Positions 57,378-64,000 of a stretch of DNA of 64,000 nucleotides are shown piece by piece (positions within the stretch are counted from its first letter, which is position 1; the number at the start of each line of letters is the position of its first letter). Made by a program: the position numbers and the translations under genes. Below the pieces are notes generated by a model. The model had not been told where the DNA came from. It made no database searches and saw only the letters and a list, made by a program, of their open reading frames with translations. Source of the DNA: Negativibacillus massiliensis (GTDB lineage: Bacteria; Bacillota; Clostridia; Oscillospirales; Ruminococcaceae); assembly GCF_900148495.1 (NCBI RefSeq), contig NZ_FTRU01000008.1:868001-932000 (forward strand), given 5' to 3'.

Positions 57378-58733
57378 ATGGCAAGAGGAAATCTTCTGGA
57401 GGGAAATCTGTACCGCACCATTCTGCGGCTTTCCCTCCCAATTATGGTCAACAACTTTATCCAGACGCTGTATAACCTGGTGGACAGCCTCTGGCTGGGC
57501 AGGGTGGGCTCGGATGAGCTGGCTGCGGTATCCTTCGTCTGGCCGATCAACTCACTGTTCATCGCGGTGGGAATGGGGCTTTCCATCGCGGGCATCTCGC
57601 TGATGTCCCAGCATCTGGGCGCGGACGAAAGGGAAGAGGCCAACCGTTATGCCACCCAGCTGACTGCCGTTGCGGTGCTCAGCGGTATCGTGTTTGGACT
57701 GATCGGCTCGGCACTGAGCGAACCCTTTGTCCGCCTGATGGGCGCGCAGGGAGATATGATGGAATACAGCGCCGCCTATCTGCATATCCAGTTTCTGGAC
57801 ACCCCGTTCATGTTCTTCTACTACATTTTTAATGCGATCATGAACGCGCAGGGCAACACCCTGACCCCGACGCTCATCTCCGGTGTCAGTGCGCTGATGA
57901 ACATGGTGCTCGACCCGCTGTTCATCTTTGTCTTCCACATGGATGTGGAGGGTGCCGCACTGGCGACCGTTCTTTCCAAGGTGACGATGGCGCTTGCCGG
58001 AGCCTATGTTCTGTGGAGAAATCACGGCGTCATCTCGCTGGACTTCCATCATTTCCGCTTTGACAAGGAGCGCATCTCCCGCTGCATGAAGGTTGCGCTC
58101 CCATCCATCATCGGACAGTCCGGTTCCTCGTTTGGATTCATCGTATTAAACTCCTTCATCGTTTCCTACGGCACTGCGACCATGGCTGCATTTGGTATGG
58201 TAAACAAGATCTTTGATCTGGTAAACCAGCCGTTCAGCAGCGTTGCGGGTTCGCTGACCGCCATTGTGGGACAGAATATCGGTGCGAACAACCTTCAGCG
58301 TGCCAAGGAGGCCTTTTTCAAAGTATCGCGCATCGTGCTGATCGGCGGAAGCTTTGTTGCACTGTTCCTGTTCTTCTTCCGTTATCCGCTGATCGACTTT
58401 TTCCTGCCGACCAAGGACGAACCGGAGACCATCCGTCAGGCGCTGGAATTTTTGCAGATCATGGCGTGGTCAGCTCCATTGATGGGAATGTTCTTCACTT
58501 TTCAGGGATTATTTCAGGGAAGCGGACACACCAAATACTCGATGGCGATGGAGGTCGGCCGTTTGTGGGGCATGCGTCTGCCGATGATCTTATTATTCAA
58601 GACCTTCACCGACATTGGCAGCTTAGGAGTATGGATCTCGATGACCTCCAGCAACTTTTTGATCTGCGTTTTTGCCTTCCTGATGTACCGTTACGGAAAG
58701 TGGCAGCAGCCGGCGCTGCACCACAAAAAGTAG
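57378..58733 (+). CDS. MATE-family exporter (second, distinct from 53348)
   Basis: 451 residues, about twelve helices. Motifs: LRLSLPIMVNNFIQTLYNLV, DSLWLGRVGSDELAAVSF, IVGQNIGANNLQRAKEAFF (about 297-315). It belongs to the DinF/NorM-like MATE branch and shares only family-level similarity with the exporter at 53348. The substrate is unknown. GGGGAGGAAATTTT precedes the ATG. It is a single gene framed on both sides by hairpin-module loci, with its own promoter and dyad. Confidence 0.93.
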   Translation: MARGNLLEGNLYRTILRLSLPIMVNNFIQTLYNLVDSLWLGRVGSDELAAVSFVWPINSLFIAVGMGLSIAGISLMSQHLGADEREEANRYATQLTAVAVLSGIVFGLIGSALSEPFVRLMGAQGDMMEYSAAYLHIQFLDTPFMFFYYIFNAIMNAQGNTLTPTLISGVSALMNMVLDPLFIFVFHMDVEGAALATVLSKVTMALAGAYVLWRNHGVISLDFHHFRFDKERISRCMKVALPSIIGQSGSSFGFIVLNSFIVSYGTATMAAFGMVNKIFDLVNQPFSSVAGSLTAIVGQNIGANNLQRAKEAFFKVSRIVLIGGSFVALFLFFFRYPLIDFFLPTKDEPETIRQALEFLQIMAWSAPLMGMFFTFQGLFQGSGHTKYSMAMEVGRLWGMRLPMILLFKTFTDIGSLGVWISMTSSNFLICVFAFLMYRYGKWQQPALHHKK

Positions 58734-58851
58734 GGGGGAGAATTTATCATATTCTCTTCCTCGAACGGAAGTCTCATCAAACCTGATACTTTGCTGATGT
58801 GGGCTTGTGCCGCCCACTCCTGCGCATTTGTGCAGAAACTTTCAGCGAAAA

Positions 58852-58988
58852 GGGGGGAGCGTGACCGCTTGCGGTTACTGCGGGGGCATAGCCCCCAGGG
58901 GATATCTAAGGGGAAGCCCCTTAGACACGCCTTTCGTATCTTTCCTCGTGAAAGGAAAGATACCGCGGTGTGGAGCGCGGAGCTCCAC
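58852..58988 (+). repeat. Module B, copy 2
   Basis: The same five hairpins as copy 1, nearly identical over 136 bases, including the GGAGCGCGGAGCTCC end. Confidence 0.88.
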
Positions 58989-59082
58989 GAAGGGAAGGTT
59001 TGCTGAAACTTAAGTTTGGGACAGTGTGTACAAGTACTTTATTTGCTTGCATAACAGTAAGACTCATCGAACTTTCGGTTTT

Positions 59083-59221
59083 GTGGGCTCATGCCGCCCA
59101 CACTGGCACTGACTTTTCTTTTACGAGAAAAGTCAGCAAAAGCGTATCCAAGAGGAGGTGTCCTCTTGGATATCTCCTCAGGGGGAAGTATCCCCCACAG
59201 TCACTTCGTGACGCTCCCCCT
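59083..59221 (+). repeat. Module A, copy 2
   Basis: The same five hairpins as copy 1, nearly identical over about 139 bases. Confidence 0.88.
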
Positions 59222-59322
59222 CATCTATCACGAAACTGCCGTGATATCATTGGGAAAGTCAGCAAAACCTAAGAAAAGTTTTATTTTGATAAAAAACAAG
59301 CCTCTGTGCATTGCGCTGCTCT

Positions 59323-59350
59323 TTGCAAAAGTCTAATTTTGTTGTATAAT
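59323..59350 (+). promoter_or_regulatory. Promoter of the amidohydrolase gene
   Basis: TTGCAA (59323-59328) and TATAAT (59345-59350) with a 16-base spacer, 32 bases before the start codon. Confidence 0.75.
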
Positions 59351-59382
59351 AGGGATAAATTTTATTCGTCTTGGAGGTTATC

Positions 59383-60585
59383 ATGCTCTTTATTCATGCT
59401 CATCTGGTCACCATGGAGCCTGTGCAGCCGGATCAGACTGCTCCCGCAGGGGAATTTGTCTGCATTCCTGATGGCTTTTTGCAGGTTTCGGGACAGAAAA
59501 TCTCTGCCATGGGTCCGATGTCCCAGTGTCCGAACCCGGACAACGAGGAGGTCATCGACCTTGCCGGCAAAAAAGTGTATCCGGGCTTTATCGATGCCCA
59601 CTGCCATATGGGACTTGCCGAGGAAGGACTGAACTTTGAAGGGGACGACCTCAATGAGATCACCGATCCTGTCACCCCGCACCTGCGCGGAATCGACGCG
59701 ATCAACCCTCTGAATCAGAGCTTCGATGAGGCGCTCGATGCCGCTGTTACCACCGTGGTCACCGGTCCGGGAAGCGCCAACGCAATCGGCGGACAGTTTG
59801 CTGCCATCAAAACAAGCGGCAGAAATGTCGACCGCATGATTTTAAAACAGCCGGTTGCCATGAAGTTTGCACTGGGCGAGAATCCGAAAAACTGCTATAA
59901 CGATAAATCCGAAACCCCGATGACCCGTATGGCGACCGCCGCACTCATCCGCGAGCAGCTCCAGAAAACACAGCGCTACTACGATGACTGCTGCAAGGCA
60001 CAGGAGGATGAGGACACCGATCCGCCGGATTTTGATGCAAAATGTGATGCACTTGTTCCGGTGCTCACCGGTGAGCTCAAGGCGCATTTTCACTGCCACC
60101 GCGCCGACGACATCTTCACCGCCATCCGCATCGCAAAGGAATTTTCTCTTGACTATGTTCTGGTTCACTGCACCGAGGGACACCTGATTGCAGAGGACCT
60201 CGCAGAAGAAAAAGCACAGGTCATCACAGGGCCGCTGATGACCACCCGCTCCAAACCGGAGCTGAGAAACGCGACCGACAAAAACCCTGGCATCTTAAAT
60301 CAGCACGGGGTCAAGACCGCCATCTGCACCGACTACAACGTTATGCCGATCGGGCTCTTGCCAATCTGTGCGGGAATGGCGGTGCGCGAGGGAATGGACC
60401 CGATACAGGCACTGGCTGCCATCACCATCTATCCTGCCGAGATCGTCGGCATCTCGGACCGCGTCGGCTCGCTCAAAACCGGCAAGGACGCTGACTTTGC
60501 TGTCTTTGCCCCAGACTGTGACCCATTAACCATCGCAGCCAAGCCGGAACTTGTTGTGGTAAACGGCAAAATAGTAAGGAGGTAA
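59383..60585 (+). CDS. Metal-dependent amidohydrolase
   Basis: 400 residues from the ATG at 59383 (TTGGAGGTTATC gives the ribosome site; TTG at 59371 overlaps it). The metal-binding HxH is in GFIDAHCHMGLAEEG (about 70), further His in KAHFHCHRADDI (about 230) and VLVHCTEGHL, and the catalytic Asp in KTAICTDYNVMPIG (about 313). The C-terminal VGSLKTGKDADFAVF closes the composite sheet. Family members hydrolyse imidazolonepropionate or related cyclic amides. It lies 5 bp before the fumarase alpha gene. Confidence 0.9.
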   Translation: MLFIHAHLVTMEPVQPDQTAPAGEFVCIPDGFLQVSGQKISAMGPMSQCPNPDNEEVIDLAGKKVYPGFIDAHCHMGLAEEGLNFEGDDLNEITDPVTPHLRGIDAINPLNQSFDEALDAAVTTVVTGPGSANAIGGQFAAIKTSGRNVDRMILKQPVAMKFALGENPKNCYNDKSETPMTRMATAALIREQLQKTQRYYDDCCKAQEDEDTDPPDFDAKCDALVPVLTGELKAHFHCHRADDIFTAIRIAKEFSLDYVLVHCTEGHLIAEDLAEEKAQVITGPLMTTRSKPELRNATDKNPGILNQHGVKTAICTDYNVMPIGLLPICAGMAVREGMDPIQALAAITIYPAEIVGISDRVGSLKTGKDADFAVFAPDCDPLTIAAKPELVVVNGKIVRR

Positions 60586-60590
60586 ACTCT

Positions 60591-61433
60591 ATGAGAACTG
60601 TTACCAGCGAAACCATCACCCGTACGGTGAAAAATCTCTGCCTTCGTGCAAACAAATTTCTGCCTTCGGACATTAAACTGACTTTGGACACCGCTTTAGA
60701 TTATGAGATCTCGCCAAACGGAAAGCGCGCGATCCATTCTATCATCGAAAACTACAAGATGTCCCAGCACACAAGCCTTCCGATCTGTCAGGACACCGGC
60801 ATGGTAGTTGTATTTGCTGAGATCGGTCAGGATGTCCACATTGTAGGCGAGCTGTTTGAGGATGCCGTAAATGAAGGTGTTCGTCAGGCATACCGTGACG
60901 GAAACCTGCGCAAATCGGTGGTTAATGATCCGCTCAACCGCCAGAATTCCGAGGACAACACCCCTGCTATCATTCACACCAGACTGGTACCGGGCAACAG
61001 CATCACTCTGACTGTTATCCCACAGGGTGCAGGCAGCGAGAACGCAAGCTCTCTGAAGATGTTCCGTCCAAGTGCAACCCGCGAGGAGATCATTTCCTAC
61101 GTTGTAAACTGCGTTCAGGAGAACAAGGGCAAATCCTGCACACCGCTGATTATCGGTGTCGGCATCGGCGGCAACACCGAGATGTGCACCCTGCTTGCAA
61201 AGAAGGCATTATGCCGCGACCTGTTCACCTACAACAAGAAGCTTTACTACACCGACATGGAAAGCGAGATCTTAAACCGTGTAAACCGTCTGGGCATCGG
61301 TCCGGAGAACATGGGTGGTACCGTTACTGCGCTGGCAGTTAACATCATTTCCTATCCGACCCACGTTTCCACCTTACCGGTTGCAGTAAATCTGGGTTGT
61401 CATGTAACCCGTCACGCAACAGAGGTAATCTAA
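60591..61433 (+). CDS. fumA: Class I fumarate hydratase (L-tartrate dehydratase-type) alpha subunit
   Basis: 280 residues. Iron-sulfur cysteine regions are seen in LPICQDTGMVVVFAEIGQ (about 63) and VNLGCHVTRHA near the C-terminus, with SCTPLIIGVGIGGNTEMC in the middle. The usual GGTFEK pattern is changed to GGNTEMC. The alpha subunit normally needs a beta subunit encoded next door, but here the downstream 1 kb is non-coding repeats and no beta gene is in the window. The substrate (fumarate, tartrate or other) cannot be settled from this. Confidence 0.87.
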   Translation: MRTVTSETITRTVKNLCLRANKFLPSDIKLTLDTALDYEISPNGKRAIHSIIENYKMSQHTSLPICQDTGMVVVFAEIGQDVHIVGELFEDAVNEGVRQAYRDGNLRKSVVNDPLNRQNSEDNTPAIIHTRLVPGNSITLTVIPQGAGSENASSLKMFRPSATREEIISYVVNCVQENKGKSCTPLIIGVGIGGNTEMCTLLAKKALCRDLFTYNKKLYYTDMESEILNRVNRLGIGPENMGGTVTALAVNIISYPTHVSTLPVAVNLGCHVTRHATEVI

Positions 61434-61441
61434 AAAGATTT

Positions 61442-61490
61442 ACTCCCCCTGTCACCTTTGGTGACATCCCCCTCTGAGAAGGAGACAGTA
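61442..61490 (+). repeat. Palindromic repeat R, third copy
   Basis: ACTCCCCCTGTCACC-TTT-GGTGACATCCCCCTC with GAAGGAGACA following, matching the copies at 45978 and 47377. It begins 8 bases after the fumarase stop codon. Confidence 0.85.
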
Positions 61491-61890
61491 CGGATAAAGT
61501 CCTGTCAGTGTGCAGTTTCTATCTGTGGGGTTACGAAGTCCCTCATCTATCACAAAACTACCGTGGTATCACTGGGGAAGTCGAGAGGGGGCAGGGCAAT
61601 GTTTTAGTTTTACTGGAAAACAAACTTTGCAGTCATTGCCCCTGAGAATCTCGACAAGCTCGATTCTCCGATGATGGGATTACGGGAAATCCAAAAACCA
61701 GAAAGTTTTTGGTGTGTCTTTGGTAGTTAAACGAAGTTTAACTTTTTCTTTTACAGAAAGTATCCCCGGGGTGCAGGGGGCGGGGAGCCACCCTGCAAAA
61801 TGAACAAGTTTGCTGAAACTTGAGTTTAGGGTAGAGTATATAAGTGTTTTACTTCCTTGTAATAGTAAGATTCATCAAACTTTTGGTTTC

Positions 61891-61987
61891 GTGGGCTCGT
61901 GCCGCCCACACTGGCACTGACTTTTCTTTTACGAGAAAAGTCAGCAAAAGCGTATCCAAGAGGAGGTGTCCTCTTGGATATCTCCTC
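61891..61987 (+). repeat. Module A, copy 3 (truncated)
   Basis: Only the first three hairpins are present; the sequence stops after GATATCTCCTC and runs on toward module B. Confidence 0.85.
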
Positions 61988-62017
61988 GTTTGTCACGAAA
62001 CTTTGAGCGATAAAAAA

Positions 62018-62155
62018 GGGGGGGAGCGTGACCGCTTGCGGTTACTGCGGGGGCATAGCCCCCAGGGGATATCTAAGGGGAAGCCCCTTAGACACGCCTT
62101 TCGTATCTTTCCTCGTGAAAGGAAAGATACCGCGGTGTGGAGCGCGCAGCTCCAC
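62018..62155 (+). repeat. Module B, copy 3
   Basis: All five hairpins are present. The last has apex GCGCA instead of GCGGA, leaving the stem intact. Confidence 0.87.
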
Positions 62156-62233
62156 GAAAGGGAGATTTGCTGAAACTTTGTTTTGAGGCAAAACACAAAA
62201 CATTTTTACTGCACCAAAACAGAATCAGATTTT

Positions 62234-62265
62234 AAAAGAGAGTGGATAACACTCTCTTTTTTCTT
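62234..62265 (+). terminator. Rho-independent terminator before the ABC-F gene
   Basis: AAAAGAGAGTG (62234-62244) pairs with CACTCTCTTTT (62250-62260), followed by TTTCTTTT. Confidence 0.85.
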
Positions 62266-62283
62266 TTCTTGTGAAATTAGATA

Positions 62284-62312
62284 TTGAGAGAGTTTCACAG
62301 ATGTGTTAATAT
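62284..62312 (+). promoter_or_regulatory. Promoter and 125-base leader of the ABC-F gene
   Basis: TTGAGA (62284-62289) and TAATAT (62307-62312) are 17 bases apart. The leader of about 125 bases before the ATG includes GCCGC/GCGGC (62331-62357). Long leaders with attenuation are common for antibiotic-resistance ABC-F genes; here it is only a possibility. Confidence 0.6.
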
Positions 62313-62444
62313 ATATAGGAAAGTGATTTTGCCGCCTTCCCATCAAAACCTTGCGGCAGCAGATCAAAGCCAGCAGAAAATATCAAAGCTTTGCTGTGTA
62401 AAACCACTTTCTACATGTAAACTTTACTTTTCACGGAGACTGCT

Positions 62445-64000
62445 ATGATTGTATCACTGGATCATGTATTTAAATATTACGGCGCCGACTGTATCCTGCG
62501 GGATGTCTGCGCCGCAATCAATGAAAAGGACCGCATCGGTCTGGTCGGCGCAAACGGTGAGGGAAAAACAACCCTCCTGAATGTGCTGACTGGCGCACTC
62601 GACTATGAGGAAGGCACGATCGGCCGCACAAACGGCAAGGTTATCGGCTACCTTAAGCAGAACAGCGGTCTTGCAAACGGAAAAACCATCCAGCAGGAGA
62701 TGGAGGCGGTGTTTGCCGACCTGCTGGCACTTCGAGATGAGATCGACGCCCTGCAAAAAAAGATGGCGCAGGTGCACGATGACCCGGCTGCCTATGAAGC
62801 GGTGTCGACAGAATACCAGAAAAAGCTTGCCCGCTTTGAAGCGCGCGACGGCTATCAGATAGAGGTCAAGATCAACACCATCTTGGGCGGTATGGGTTTT
62901 GGCAACTATGACCGCAACATCATCACCGACAACCTCTCCGGCGGCGAAAAGACCCGCCTTGCAACTGCGCGCCTTCTGCTGATGGAACCGGATCTGCTCA
63001 TCCTCGACGAGCCGACCAACCATCTGGACTTTAAGACCTTAGGCTGGTTGGAAGATTACCTTTCTTCCTACAAGGGCGCATTGCTTGTTGTATCGCATGA
63101 CCGTTATTTCTTAAACCGTCTGGTCGACCACATCTGGGAGCTGGAGCGTACCGTGCTCACAACCTACCGCGGAAACTATTCTTCCTACGTCGTACAGAAG
63201 AAGGAGCGCGTTGAACGCCAGCTCAAGGAGTACGAACAGCAGCAGGAACAGATCAAGTCGATGGAGGAATTTGTAGCAAAGAACATTGCCCGCGCCTCCA
63301 CCTCCAAAAGTGCGAAATCCCGCCTTGCCGCCCTCGAACGGATGGACCGCATCGAAAAGCCGGTCATCTGGGAGAAGAAGGCTGCGTTCTCGTTTGAGTA
63401 TGACGAACCGCCGGTCAAGGATGTATTCCACGGCGAAAACATGAGCATCGCGGTCGGGGAAGGGGAGAACCGCAAAGTTCTCTGCCGCAATATGCGTCTG
63501 GACATGATGCGCGGAGAGAAAATCGCCATCATCGGCCCGAACGGTGTGGGAAAATCCTCTCTGCTCAAGGCAATTCAGGAGCTGATTCCGCTGGAGGAAG
63601 GCAGCTTTGAATGGGGACAGAAGGTCAAGACCACCTACTACGAGCAGGAAAACCGCCAGCTCCACCCGGAAAAGACCGCCATCAACGAGATCTGGGACCG
63701 CTTCCCAAATATGTACGAGGTGGAAGTGCGAAACATTTTGGGCAGGGTGCTGCTTTCCGGCGATGACGTGTACAAGCTGGTCGGCAGTCTGTCGGGCGGC
63801 GAGCGCGCCAAGGTTGCCTTTGCGGTAATGATGCTCGAGCGCGGCAATGTGCTCATCCTCGACGAGCCGACCAACCATCTGGACATCGGCAGCAAGGAGA
63901 TGCTCGAGGACGCGCTGGAACGCTTTGACGGAACCATCATCATGGTATCGCACGACCGTTACCTGCTCAACCGCATCCCGACTAAGATCATCGAGATGAG
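62445..64000 (+). CDS. ABC-F family ATP-binding protein (runs off the window)
   Basis: An open frame from the ATG at 62445 (CGGAGACTGCT upstream) continues to the end; 518 codons are visible with no stop. Two ABC domains: Walker A LVGANGEGKTTLL (about 33-45) and IIGPNGVGKSSLL (about 363-375), signatures LSGGEKTRLATARL and LSGGERAKVAFAVM, and two LILDEPTNHLD Walker B boxes. The charged interdomain linker (about 245-295) fits ABC-F translation factors that act at the ribosomal E site. It may be a housekeeping factor or give antibiotic resistance. Confidence 0.94.
   Translation, partial: MIVSLDHVFKYYGADCILRDVCAAINEKDRIGLVGANGEGKTTLLNVLTGALDYEEGTIGRTNGKVIGYLKQNSGLANGKTIQQEMEAVFADLLALRDEIDALQKKMAQVHDDPAAYEAVSTEYQKKLARFEARDGYQIEVKINTILGGMGFGNYDRNIITDNLSGGEKTRLATARLLLMEPDLLILDEPTNHLDFKTLGWLEDYLSSYKGALLVVSHDRYFLNRLVDHIWELERTVLTTYRGNYSSYVVQKKERVERQLKEYEQQQEQIKSMEEFVAKNIARASTSKSAKSRLAALERMDRIEKPVIWEKKAAFSFEYDEPPVKDVFHGENMSIAVGEGENRKVLCRNMRLDMMRGEKIAIIGPNGVGKSSLLKAIQELIPLEEGSFEWGQKVKTTYYEQENRQLHPEKTAINEIWDRFPNMYEVEVRNILGRVLLSGDDVYKLVGSLSGGERAKVAFAVMMLERGNVLILDEPTNHLDIGSKEMLEDALERFDGTIIMVSHDRYLLNRIPTKIIEM

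Larger units (their letters stand above)
58734..59322 (+). repeat. Hairpin-module intergenic locus 2
   Basis: Contents in order: a lone first hairpin of module A (GTGGGC/GCCCAC, 58799-58817), module B copy 2 (58852-58988), the TTTGCTGAAACTTAAGTTT tail (59000-59018), an AT-rich joint, and module A copy 2 (59083-59221). The remainder to 59322 shows no structure before the next promoter. No gene is supported. Confidence 0.87.
61434..62283 (+). repeat. Hairpin-module intergenic locus 3
   Basis: Non-coding DNA. In order: repeat R (61442-61490), the GGGCAATG hairpin (61593-61642) and GAGAATC/GATTCTC hairpin (61644-61668), a segment including CCAAAAACC (61692-61712), an inverted copy of the locus 1 E/F segment (61763-61827), truncated module A (61891-61987), module B (62018-62155), the tail (62167-62185) and a terminator (62234-62263). 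Several open frames exist only because of the repeats. Confidence 0.86.

Overview
The window reads as a spore-forming anaerobic member of the Clostridia, probably Oscillospirales (Ruminococcaceae sensu lato). This rests on the complete tail of a spoIIIA sporulation operon, a full anaerobic (cbi-type) corrinoid pathway, Gram-positive style promoters and strong Shine-Dalgarno sites, gut-type glycosidases, and abundant short palindromic intergenic repeats. Taxonomy is inferred from gene content only.

Layout. 1-3.7 kb: end of spoIIIAB and complete spoIIIAC to spoIIIAH, closed by a terminator. 3.9-6.3 kb: a SARP/BTAD-type regulator with a degenerate GGDEF-like tail, an SGNH hydrolase and a small lipoprotein. 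6.4-27.1 kb: one very long run of about 20 plus-strand genes making uroporphyrinogen III from aminolevulinate (hemB, hemC, cobA-hemD) and then adenosylcobalamin (cbiD, L, F, G, H, J-dehydrogenase fusion, cbiET, cbiA, cobT, cobU, cobS, a second CobU-like protein, cobC, cbiB, cobD, cbiP, cobO). The missing cbiC lies separately at 28.3 kb. I see no cobalt chelatase, hemA or hemL here. The operon has a consensus promoter but no cobalamin riboswitch. A composite tandem repeat interrupts it at 21.0-21.5 kb.

27.1-39.9 kb: a GyrI-like protein, cbiC, a GH13 amylase (minus) divergent from a GH35 beta-galactosidase, an S9 peptidase, two GNAT enzymes, a beta-hydroxyacid dehydrogenase, a DUF4438 protein, a small membrane protein, and a reduced phage-like holin/GH25 lysozyme pair. 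39.9-43.7 kb: a cobalamin riboswitch in front of a corrinoid-type ABC importer plus a CGGC-domain protein, so uptake looks B12-repressed while biosynthesis shows no such switch. 44.2-51.8 kb: tRNA-Leu(CAA) and a type I restriction-modification locus (hsdM, hsdS, a DUF559 nuclease, hsdR, a small unknown gene), bracketed by two terminators with identical stems. 51.8-56.5 kb: a paralogue of the 38 kb membrane protein, a MarR regulator with matching operators before itself and before a MATE exporter, a cytidylate-kinase-like protein, and a DUF4373 replication-type protein. 57.4-64 kb: a second MATE exporter, an amidohydrolase, a fumarase alpha subunit and an ABC-F ATPase cut by the window end.

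The most unusual content is non-coding. Three intergenic loci between 56.5 and 62.2 kb are built from repeated modules, each a series of short hairpins. A related hairpin-chain element occurs at 27.3 and 32.3 kb with compensatory stem changes. A separate palindromic repeat occurs at 47.4 and 61.4 kb and has also landed in frame inside hsdM.
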